Shown piece after piece: positions 10,524 through 17,266 of a DNA stretch of 17,266 bases. This DNA comes from Deltaproteobacteria bacterium (GTDB lineage Bacteria; Desulfobacterota; Desulfobacteria; Desulfobacterales; Desulfatirhabdiaceae): positions 1 through 17,266 of the forward strand of contig JAPLJE010000790.1 in assembly GCA_026388755.1 (NCBI GenBank), in the 5' to 3' direction. Position 1 is the stretch's first letter. Every line of letters begins with the position of its first letter. The position numbers were made by a program, and so were the translations under genes. The notes below the pieces were generated by a model. The model had not been told where the DNA came from. It saw only the letters and a program-made list of their open reading frames with translations, and searched no databases.

Positions 10524-11092
10524 TTTTTTTGACCATCGCTGTTTTGGATGCCCTCCGGGCTAAGCGGAATAACCTGCTTTAAGCCAGGTTTGATGATGGC
10601 AGCCTGAAGGATTTGGTGATGGTAGCGCAGATCGCCATTTTTAGATTTTTTGGTAAGACAAGCCGGACACTGGATGGAATCGGATGAAAAATATTGTGAG
10701 CCATCCAGCGCTACCAAGTAATGATCTCCGAGCGATTGATATTTTTCAAGCTGCTTGCCCCGTTGTAGGGCTGAGAGTATTTTGGGAAACAAGGGTTTCA
10801 ACTGCTCGGTAGGCAACTGATCGATGACGGTGCGAAGCTGGGTATCCTTTGGAATGGATTCAACTGCAAAGAAGCTTTTAAGGTTGTTTTGCTGGAGACT
10901 ATCCTGCATCCGACGCTGGAATGCCAGAAGTGAAGTATCCTGAAAATACATCATGGCAAAAGCGCTCATAAAGATATCGTGGAGGCTGTAATCAGTTTTT
11001 GCAGCCTGTCGCTTATCCGGCAAGTTCTCAAAATGTTTCGAGAGTGCTCGACTGAGAGCGGAAAAGCTCAGATGTTTTTTAGGTTCTCTCAT
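10481..11092 (-). pseudogene. Transposase, N-terminal part (0 frame)
   Basis: This is the first half of the DDE transposase, starting MREPKKHLSFSALS with AAAGGGATT just before the ATG. It holds a helical DNA-binding-like N-terminus (SLHDIFMSAFAMMYFQD), the first catalytic Asp (LVALDGSQYF, Asp130) and a CPAC pair (142, 145). Correct reading ends at codon 190, in the slippery run CAA AAA AAC (10531-10523). Beyond it the 0 frame gives 13 unrelated residues and a stop. Related transposases, as I recall them, are single uninterrupted ORFs, so a one-base deletion in the A-run is the simplest reading. Programmed frameshifting is the alternative. Confidence 0.85.
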
Positions 11093-11098
11093 AATCCC

Positions 11099-11134
11099 TT
11101 TAAATAAGCTGTTGATATTTATAGCTTATTTAAA
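11099..11134. repeat. 12-bp inverted repeat upstream of the transposase
   Basis: TTTAAATAAGCT (11099-11110) and AGCTTATTTAAA (11123-11134) are perfect complements around a 12-nt loop, 6 nt before the transposase ATG on the minus strand. It could be a transposase operator, or an mRNA hairpin limiting translation or read-in transcription. The role is inferred. Confidence 0.45.
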
Positions 11135-11450
11135 TGGAAAAGTCTAGTTTTTTATTTATAATTATATCAAGTTGTTATGATAATTTGATCGAATTGGCTT
11201 CGCGAAAAACTTTTTATTATATTTTCTAAATGTTGAGATATGCTACCTCTTTTTGTTCACCGAGAATTGCTGGATTCTGTAGAGGCAAAAAATGCTGAAA
11301 GATTGACAAAAGACACAGGTCGAATGGCTGAAGGTATAGGTTTTTATCATTGTTTTTGGTCTTTTCGGTCTTTGGCCTGAATACCTCAGGAAATTGCAAT
11401 TAATCTTTATGCGCCGCAAGGCCTGTGATATGACGAAAAAAAGGAGAAAA
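11135..11450. other. AT-rich non-coding stretch before the HMG-CoA lyase gene
   Basis: No supported gene is visible. A 46-codon frame (11240-11380, +) has no ribosome binding site and no recognised similarity. A TTGACA at about 11304 lacks a -10 box at the right distance. The promoter of the lyase gene should be here but cannot be placed. Confidence 0.4.
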
Positions 11451-12419
11451 ATGCAGATGGATATGGAAACAAGCAGTCAGCTTGTGAAGCCGGTGCCCGC
11501 AGTGAATACGCGGGAGGTTTTTTGCAGAGCGTTTCCGAAACATGTGACGCTGATCGAGGTAGGGCCTCGGGACGGATTTCAGTTCGAGGAAAAAATCGTT
11601 CTGACCGCACTGAAGCTTGAAATAATCATGCGTCTGGTTGAGGCCGGGTTCAAGCACATACAGGTGGCTTCATTTGTTCATCCCGGCAAGGTGCCGCAGA
11701 TGGCGGATGCGGAAATACTTCTCTCTGCGCTGTCCGGAATTCCAGGCATTGCATTCAGCGCGCTTGTGCTGAACATGGCAGGAGTTGAGCGGGCAATCTC
11801 CTCAAAGCTGGCCCATATCGAGGTTTCGATATCCGCCAGTAACCGCCACAGCCTGAACAATACGGGCATGAGTGCGGATGCGGCCCTGAAAATGGGCCTG
11901 AAAATGGTTGCTTTATCCAAAGAGCACGGAATGCACGTCCGGGCAGGCATTCAGTGTGCTTTCGGCAGTGGATACGACGAAGTGATTTCCGAAGATCGGA
12001 TTGCGGCCATGGCAAAAGACCTGGTGACGGCCGGCGCCGACATGCTCTGTCTGGCTGACACCACCGGAATGGCAACGCCGCTTACGGTCCACCAGGTTCT
12101 TTGTTCCGTCAGACCTGTTGCCGGCAATCTTCCGATCATCATGCACCTTCACGATACCCGCGGACTCGGGCTGGCGAATGTTATGGCGGCCATGTCCTGC
12201 GGGGTTTCCCATTTCGATACGGCCCTTGCCGGCATGGGCGGATGCCCCTTTATTCAAGGTGCTGCAGGGAACATCGCCACAGAAGATACCCTGTATCTTC
12301 TGTCTTCCCTGCATATCGAAACCGGCTTGAATCTGTCTAAAATCGCCGCCTGTTCCAGAGACCTGGAAGTTTTTTTTGGCAAATGTTTTCCCGGAAAACT
12401 CTATCGGCACTGCGATTGA
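11451..12419 (+). CDS. mvaB: Hydroxymethylglutaryl-CoA lyase
   Basis: HMG-CoA lyase cleaves 3-hydroxy-3-methylglutaryl-CoA to acetoacetate and acetyl-CoA, the last step of leucine breakdown. The 322-residue DRE-TIM barrel has all key residues almost at human-enzyme numbering: Arg40-Asp41 in GPRDGFQ, metal ligands His232 and His234 in MHLHDT, the active-site Cys265 in GMGGCPF, and Asn274 in GAAGNIATED. The start at 11451 is chosen for AAGGAG 4 nt upstream; ATGs at 11457 and 11463 are possible and the one at 11457 has better spacing. The frame is open to 11394 but that part is not family-like. No other leucine-degradation or mevalonate genes are next to it. Another DRE-TIM lyase activity is possible but less likely. 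Confidence 0.9.
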   Translation: MQMDMETSSQLVKPVPAVNTREVFCRAFPKHVTLIEVGPRDGFQFEEKIVLTALKLEIIMRLVEAGFKHIQVASFVHPGKVPQMADAEILLSALSGIPGIAFSALVLNMAGVERAISSKLAHIEVSISASNRHSLNNTGMSADAALKMGLKMVALSKEHGMHVRAGIQCAFGSGYDEVISEDRIAAMAKDLVTAGADMLCLADTTGMATPLTVHQVLCSVRPVAGNLPIIMHLHDTRGLGLANVMAAMSCGVSHFDTALAGMGGCPFIQGAAGNIATEDTLYLLSSLHIETGLNLSKIAACSRDLEVFFGKCFPGKLYRHCD

Positions 12420-12478
12420 AAGTTTATCTTTTTATTCACCCTGCGTTTTGGGACCGTTTCGTAATGATGTGAGGCGCC

Positions 12479-14824
12479 ATGAAAAAGAATAAAGAAAAAA
12501 TACTGTATGACCGGGCCAAAGCCATATTGAAAAACAACTCTTCGTCCTTTAATGCAATTGCGCCCGCAGATATTCATGAGTTGATCGAGAATCTCAAAAT
12601 TCATCAGATCGAACTCGAAATGCAGAACGATGAGCTTCTCAGTACCCAGGCCAAACTTGAAATGGCACAGCGCAAATATTTTGAACTCTATGATTTGGCT
12701 CCGGTAGGATATCTTTCGATGAACCCAAGGGGGATCATCCTTGAGATCAATCTGACTGCTGCGGATTTGCTGGGTTTTTCAAGAGGTCAATTGATCTCCA
12801 AAGACTTTGGCCGATATATTTTTATGGATTTTCAGGACATTTTTTATATCCATCGTCATACTGTTTTAAAGACGCTGGAGAAAAAAAACTGCGAGCTGAA
12901 ACTCATCAAAAAAGATGGCGGACAATGTTTTGTCCTGATGAATACCCTCCCCATCCTGATGGAAAACGGAGACGTCAGCGAACTTCGATCGACGATGACC
13001 GACATTACGGAGCGAAAGCTGCTGGAAAATACCCTGTTGGAGAGCAAAAAAACGATTCAGGCCCTTAATGAAGCCAATTCAGAGTCTGTCATGCTGCTTG
13101 ACAGGAAGGGGACGGTGCTAATGATCAATGAAACTGGCGCCCGCAGACTGGGGCAGAACGCAGAAGTTATGATCGGCCTGAACATCAATGATTTTTTGCC
13201 TCCCGAAGTTTCAAAAGAGAGAATGGATTGGTTCAATGAGGTTCTTTCCATGCGTCAAGCTCTCGATTTTCAGGATAAGCGCATGGAAAGGCAATATCAG
13301 CATAACCTTCAGCCGGTCCTGAATGAACAAGGAGATGTGGAGAAAGTCGCTGTTTTCGCGCGGGACATTACACTGGATCATGAGGCTCTGGATGCGCTGC
13401 TCGAGAGCGAAAAAAAATACCGCCTGCTGGTAAATACCGCGCCGATAGGCATCGTGGTGACCCAGGACGGGCTTCTTAAACTGGTTAACCCTCGTGTCTT
13501 ATCTATATCCGGTTATTCAGAACTGGAATTAACCTCTAAATCATTTATTGAAATCGTGCACCCGGACGATCGGGCGATGGTAATGGCATCCCATGTGCGG
13601 AGGCTTAACGGTGAAGACGTCCCAGAAACGTATCTGCTGAGGATTATTACCAGGGGCGGCGAGATAAAACGGATCGAAAACAAAGGCGTGTTGATCACCT
13701 GGAAGGGCCGTCCCGCCACGCTGAATTTTCTCTTTGATGTTACCGAACGTCAACTGGCCGCAGATACCCTTTTTAAGAGCGAGGCTCAGAAACGGACGAT
13801 TCTTGACGCCACCACGGATCTGATTCATTACATTGATAATGAGATGAAATTGATATGGGTCAACAAAGCAGTTCTCCACGAGTTTCATGTTTCGATGGAG
13901 CAAGTCATCGGTCAGTTCTGCTATCGCATATTTTACCATCGAAATGTGATTTGCGAAAATTGCCCGTCGGTGAAAGCGAATCAAACGCGGCAAATAGAAT
14001 GCGCTGTCCTGCATATGGGAGAAAAACCGAATGCCAGATATTGGGATGTCTTCAGTGCGCCGCTTATGGATGAACAAGAGAAAATCTCAGGCTTTATTCA
14101 GATTGCAAGAGACATTACGGCGCAGCGGAAAACAGAGCAGGCGCTGCGGAAGAGCGAGGCTTTTCTGAACATGCTGCTGGAAACCATCCCTATCCCGGTT
14201 TTCTACAAGGACAGGGGTGGGCGATACCTGGGGTTCAACAAAGCGTTTGAGACCTTCTTCGGGACAAGCAAGGAACAAATGATTGGCTCGAGCGTATTTG
14301 ATATCAGTCCTCCCGAACTTGCTAAAGTCTATCATGCCAAGGATGTCGAGCTGTTCGAAAAGCCTGGCGTCCAGGTATATGATTCACAGGTACAGGACGC
14401 ACGTGGCGTCTTGCACAATGTGACCTTCCACAAGGCATCGCTCACTGACACGCAAGGCACGATCACCGGTCTGGTCGGCGCGATCCTTGATATCACCGAG
14501 CGCAAGCAGGCCGAAGAAAAGATACACGAACTGTCTCACTTGCTGATACAGGCCCAGGAAAAAGAACGGCATCTGATCTCATGTGAACTGCATGACAGTA
14601 TCGCCCAGAATCTTTCCGTGCTGAAAATCAACATCGATACGATTTGTAACGATCCGTCAATGAGTTCCCCAGAGTGTAGGGAGAAACTGGCGGCATCTTC
14701 CAGCCTGCTTTCTCAGACCATTTCGGCAGTCAGGAATTTGGCCTATGACTTACGCCTTCCAGGAAAACACAAAAATAAAAGTTGTTTTTCAATCGGCCGG
14801 CATGTCTGTGATAGACATGGATAA
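12479..14824 (+). pseudogene. Multi-PAS NarX-type sensor histidine kinase, N-terminal part (broken)
   Basis: This part is the sensory region and phospho-acceptor domain of a soluble histidine kinase. No membrane segment is seen. A coiled-coil N-terminus (about 31-66) precedes five PAS domains (about 65-180, 195-300, 312-425, 437-550, 560-678), most ending in a DITER-like motif. HisKA_3 follows, with AQEKERHLISCELHDSIAQN and phospho-acceptor His705. Reading is normal to LAYDLRLPG (762), then runs into 19 unrelated residues and a stop. The next frame resumes with the end of the missing linker, so about 15-20 residues plus the frame are lost. A GAGG sits before the ATG. The fourth PAS has a cysteine cluster (Cys481, Cys492, Cys495). 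Without the ATPase domain it cannot autophosphorylate. Confidence 0.85.
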
Positions 14825-15170
14825 TAATATGGAAATCCATGTTTACCGGTTGATTCAAGAGGCTCTGAGCAATGTCCGTAAACATGCGGAAGCCGACCAT
14901 GCATCCATCCTGTTGATGGGATCGTCCCCGAACATCATCTTGCGCATCGAGGACAACGGCAGAGGGTTTGATGTGAAGGCTCAGGAGCTTTTATCCGCCG
15001 CTACAAAACGGATGGGAATTCGCAGCATGCAGGAAAGGGTCAATTTGCTTCATGGCCAGATGACAATTCAGTCCCAACCGATGAATGGCACCAAAATATT
15101 TATCAAAATCCCTTTGCCAGCCTTATCGGCAAAATTGACAAACAAAAATCCCGCATCGACCCACCTGTAG
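14745..15170 (+). pseudogene. Histidine kinase ATPase domain, C-terminal part of the broken kinase
   Basis: This is the HATPase_c domain that belongs to the preceding kinase, in another frame. From FQENTKIKVVFQSAG onward it matches NarX/DegS-type kinases: N-box YRLIQEALSNVRKHAEA, G1 box IEDNGRGFD, G2 region MGIRSMQERVNLLHG, then GTKIFIKIPLP. The start at 14745 is merely an in-frame ATG inside the upstream gene and has no ribosome binding site. A separate protein could form only by re-initiation. It ends at 15170, immediately before the first copy of the 69-bp repeat. Confidence 0.85.
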
Positions 15171-15171
15171 G

Positions 15172-15240
15172 ACAAATGGGGGAAACTCCCGACTGGTAGA
15201 TTCCCCCAGACAAAATGAAGCCCTCCCTCTATGGACAAAA
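15172..15240. repeat. 69-bp intergenic repeat, copy 1
   Basis: This copy matches 16512-16580 at 65 of 69 positions by hand alignment. It contains an 8-bp inverted repeat, TGGGGGAA (15177-15184) and TTCCCCCA (15201-15208). GACAAA also occurs three times in and at the edge of the copy (15171, 15209, 15234). It starts 2 nt after the kinase stop codon. No T-run follows the stem, so it is not an ordinary terminator. Confidence 0.85.
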
Positions 15241-15383
15241 AGAATCAAAAAGGTCAGGATAAGTATGTTTGATCCATGTACTACGGGTGTGCCTGTCATC
15301 AGATTCTTGTCTCACTTTATTAATATATTTTCCCGTGCCTGTTTGCAAAACAAAGCCGTTGGTATCAGCAAGGGAGGATCGTC

Positions 15384-15671
15384 ATGCAAAAAAAAAGCTC
15401 AAAACAGAAGACTAAAAAAATCCAGTTTTCATTAAAAGCAGTCGAGGCAAAGAAGGTTTCTCTGGTTGGAGAATTTAATAACTGGAATCCGGACGCAGAT
15501 CCAATGCAAAGAGATGAAAACAAAACATGGACAAAGGCAAAGATGCTTTCACCGGGAAACATAGAATACAAGTTTTGGGTTGATGGCGAATGGATGCAGG
15601 ATCCTGAAAATTTAAGGGCTTGTCCGAACTGCTTTGGGACCCAAAACAACGTTGTCAAAGTCATCTTGTGA
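15384..15671 (+). CDS. Free-standing glycogen-binding domain (CBM48/AMPK-beta type) protein
   Basis: This 95-residue protein consists only of a carbohydrate-binding module of the isoamylase N-terminal/AMPK-beta family, with a lysine-rich N-terminal tail. It has the family signatures VSLVGEFNNWNPDADPM, the central W..A..L.PG, EYKFWVDGEWMQDP with the aromatic and Lys residues that stack on glucan, and a final NNVVKV strand. No catalytic domain is attached. AGGGAGG lies 6 nt before the ATG. It lies between a sensor kinase and a response regulator, all on the plus strand. It probably binds glycogen or another alpha-glucan in the cytoplasm. A link to the two-component genes is suggested only by position. 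Confidence 0.87.
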   Translation: MQKKSSKQKTKKIQFSLKAVEAKKVSLVGEFNNWNPDADPMQRDENKTWTKAKMLSPGNIEYKFWVDGEWMQDPENLRACPNCFGTQNNVVKVIL

Positions 15672-15800
15672 AGATGGATTTGTTTGTTCTGGACGACCGG
15701 TCCATCCCATCTTTTGTGTTGACAGAATCATGTGAAATTAATACGGAGATACAAAACTATTGCGTTTCCAATATTCCCGATTCTGTTTTCAGGAGAAAAA

Positions 15801-16478
15801 ATGGCGCCGAAAATGCGTATCCTGCTCATTGATGACCATCCGCTTTTCCGGGAAGGAATCAAGTCAATCATCATGCGAAACATCGGTTATGAAGTGATTG
15901 GAGAGGCTGGTACGGCAGGGCAGGGACTTCAAATGGCCCGGGAACTCAAGCCGGATCTGATCTTGATTGATTTGTCCCTCCCTGACCAGAGTGGCATTGA
16001 TTTGATACGGGATATTTATCATTTTTCGCCTAAAACCCGCATGATGGTCGTCAGCATGCATTCCAAGATCGACTATATCGTCAAGGCATTTCAGTGCGGC
16101 GCTACCGGCTATCTGATAAAGGAATCAGCCTCAGATAAGCTGATGCAGGGAATCGATCATGTCTTGAAAGGCGATTACTATTTGGATCCTTCGATTTCTC
16201 ATCAGGTGATAAAAAAACTTGCCGCTTTGCCTCAGAAGAATGCGGATGCGAACACTTCAGAGTATGACACCCTGACCCTTCGAGAGCAGGAAGTCCTGGT
16301 GATGTTGGCTGAAGGACTGTCCTCAAAACAGATCGCCGATAAACTTTTCATCAGCCCCAAAACAGCAGAAAATCATCGCTCCAGTATCATGCGAAAGCTC
16401 GGGTTGCACAGCGCCATCGAACTGGCGCGGTATGCGGCAAAGATTGGCCTGATCGACATAGATCTCTGGAAAGCATAA
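15801..16478 (+). CDS. NarL/FixJ-family response regulator
   Basis: This is a DNA-binding regulator activated by phosphorylation from a histidine kinase, most likely the NarX-type kinase upstream. The 225-residue protein has a receiver domain with acidic pair Asp11-Asp12, phospho-acceptor Asp57 (LILIDLSLPD), Ser85 and Lys107 (GYLIKES). A C-terminal LuxR helix-turn-helix (about 157-215) follows, with LTLREQEVLVMLAEGLSSKQIA and the recognition helix SPKTAENHRSSIMRKL. The start at 15801 has AGGAG 5 nt upstream and gives the canonical RILLIDDHPLFREG beginning. An upstream in-frame ATG (15732) adds residues that do not look like the family. The gene is intact although its presumed kinase is broken. 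Target promoters are unknown. Confidence 0.94.
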   Translation: MAPKMRILLIDDHPLFREGIKSIIMRNIGYEVIGEAGTAGQGLQMARELKPDLILIDLSLPDQSGIDLIRDIYHFSPKTRMMVVSMHSKIDYIVKAFQCGATGYLIKESASDKLMQGIDHVLKGDYYLDPSISHQVIKKLAALPQKNADANTSEYDTLTLREQEVLVMLAEGLSSKQIADKLFISPKTAENHRSSIMRKLGLHSAIELARYAAKIGLIDIDLWKA

Positions 16479-16511
16479 TCCCCCCTTATTCCCACATCGA
16501 TTCCCCTGAAA

Positions 16512-16580
16512 ACAAATGGGGAAAACTCCCGACTGGTAGATTCCCTCAGACAAAATGAAGCCCATCCTCTATGGACAAAA
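16512..16580. repeat. 69-bp intergenic repeat, copy 2
   Basis: This is the second copy of the element at 15172-15240, in the same orientation, 33 nt after the response regulator stop. The differences weaken the G-rich/C-rich stem (one G-T and one mismatch), while the loop GACTGGTAGA and the flanks are kept. Together the copies bracket the CBM48 and regulator genes. Confidence 0.85.
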
Positions 16581-16767
16581 TGGTTTGAAACAGTAATAGT
16601 CGTTGTGATCACTCTTTGGCTTCTTTCCTGACAGATCATTTTGACTCCCCTTCTGACCGGGGCCAGGATTGGGCCAACACTTACAAGAAAACTAAATATT
16701 ATCTAAATAAAATGTGCATCCCGTTCGTGTATGAAAACCTTCTAAACTTATTCAACGGAGGTGTGAT
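16581..16767. promoter_or_regulatory. Upstream region of the UspA gene
   Basis: No gene is seen. A CCCC-TTCTGACC-GGGG hairpin near 16648-16663 precedes an AT-rich segment (about 16690-16712) of the kind found at promoters, upstream of the UspA start. No confident -35/-10 pair can be named. Confidence 0.3.
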
Positions 16768-17178
16768 ATGAAAATTCTGGCGGCCTTGGACAACTCGGAC
16801 TATGCTTTCAAGGCATTAAGGAAAGCAGTGGATATGGCCAAAAAGGAAAATGCCGAACTAACGATTTATTCGGTGTATTCCGATTTGCTGGAAGTGGAGG
16901 GGCTTTCTCTGGAATCGCGGGAATCGCTGGCGCAACAGGCTGAAGAAATTGTTGCCAGGGGAAAGGCCATTGCTGAAAAGGAGGGCGTTTTTGCCAAAAC
17001 CGTCACCGAATCCGGACCTTCTCCCGCAGACAACATTGTGAGTTACGCTGAGCGAAACAACATGGAAATGATCGTTATGGGACATAAAAGCCGAACCGGG
17101 CTGGAGAGACTGCTTGTCGGCAGCGTGGCTGTCAAGGTGGTTACTTATGCGCCGTGTTCGGTTCTGGTAGTCCGGTAA
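16768..17178 (+). CDS. Universal stress protein (UspA family)
   Basis: This is a small cytoplasmic nucleotide-binding protein that usually responds to starvation or other stress. The 136-residue single-domain protein begins MKILAALDNSDYAFKAL and ends in APCSVLVVR, both diagnostic. The nucleotide loop is GHKSRTGLERLLVGSVA (105-121). The second glycine of the ATP-binding pattern G-2x-G-9x-G-S/T is Ser108 here, while the last Gly118-Ser119 pair is kept, so ATP binding is likely but not certain. A strong ribosome binding site (ACGGAGGTG) precedes the ATG. It stands apart from the regulator by 289 nt, so it probably has its own promoter. Confidence 0.93.
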   Translation: MKILAALDNSDYAFKALRKAVDMAKKENAELTIYSVYSDLLEVEGLSLESRESLAQQAEEIVARGKAIAEKEGVFAKTVTESGPSPADNIVSYAERNNMEMIVMGHKSRTGLERLLVGSVAVKVVTYAPCSVLVVR

Positions 17179-17244
17179 GTTTTCATTCCTCCGCCAGCCG
17201 AATGTAGTGGGGGGATTCGCCGCAAAAAGCATGGAGGATGAATA

Positions 17245-17266
17245 ATGAACCTGAAAATGTGTATAT
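17245..17266 (+). CDS. Start of an unidentified gene (3' partial)
   Basis: An ATG at 17245, preceded by GGAGGATG at 17233-17240, opens the frame MNLKMCI, which runs off the window. The strong ribosome binding site and the position 66 nt after the UspA gene on the same strand make a real gene likely. Seven residues are too few to identify it. Confidence 0.5.

Larger units (their letters stand above)
9749..11189 (-). mobile_element. Insertion sequence with DDE transposase (approximate ends)
   Basis: The element contains one transposase in two frames, transcribed toward the aap operon. The limits are proposed from a pair of near-identical direct repeats, TTGAGCGAATTGGC (9735-9748) and TTGATCGAATTGGC (11185-11198), 13 of 14 identical, which would be target duplications around a 1441-bp element. 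I could not find terminal inverted repeats inside them, so the true ends may differ. The family looks IS4-like or one of the unclassified DDE groups, and I do not assign it further. Confidence 0.4.

Noticed and set aside
11240..11380. 46-codon plus-strand frame beginning MLPLFVHRELLDS
   Set aside because: No ribosome binding site and no recognised similarity; too short to separate from chance.
15172..15240. 69-bp repeat as a rho-independent terminator
   Set aside because: The stem is not followed by a T-run, the loop is 16 nt, and copy 2 weakens the stem.
17231..17245. ATG at 17231 as start of the last gene
   Set aside because: It meets a TAA after four codons; it is part of the ribosome binding region for the ATG at 17245.

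Overview
The window reads as chromosomal DNA of a sulfate-reducer-like deltaproteobacterium (Desulfobacterota, probably near Desulfobacterales). This is an inference from protein style and gene mix: a LivF-type transporter, an aapJQMP amino-acid uptake operon, an HMG-CoA lyase, a many-PAS NarX-type sensor kinase and a UspA protein. No rRNA or marker gene fixes the taxon. There are no tRNA, rRNA or CRISPR features.

Positions 1-3155 (+ strand) hold the end of livF, a complete NAD-dependent DNA ligase (ligA) 22 nt behind it, and acylphosphatase (acyP). A perfect 12-bp inverted repeat separates acyP from the convergent HU gene. The block from 9276 down to 3240 (- strand) is aapJ-aapQ-aapM-aapP (polar/general amino-acid ABC importer), then ftsY and the HU gene. 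ftsY is abnormal: after residue 309, just past the TKLD motif, the FtsY reading stops and the DNA continues out of frame into an AT-rich tail resembling the C-terminus of a NosL-like protein.

Positions 9277-11450 are accessory DNA: a leader for aapJ, then a DDE insertion-sequence transposase in two frames joined at an A AAA AAC heptamer, then AT-rich DNA without a convincing gene. From 11451 rightward (+ strand) come an HMG-CoA lyase, a five-PAS histidine kinase, a small free-standing glycogen-binding (CBM48) protein, a NarL/FixJ response regulator, a UspA protein and the start of one more gene. The kinase is broken between its HisKA_3 and ATPase domains by what looks like a short out-of-frame deletion. 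A 69-bp intergenic element occurs twice, after the kinase and after the response regulator, so it brackets the CBM48-regulator pair.

The aap genes would import amino acids. The kinase, CBM48 protein and regulator look like a signalling cluster whose kinase is no longer intact. I did not find a clearly new system. The strongest signals are the ftsY/NosL-like chimeric junction, the duplicated 69-bp element, and three separate reading-frame breaks (ftsY, kinase, transposase), which indicate either real gene decay or sequence/assembly error.
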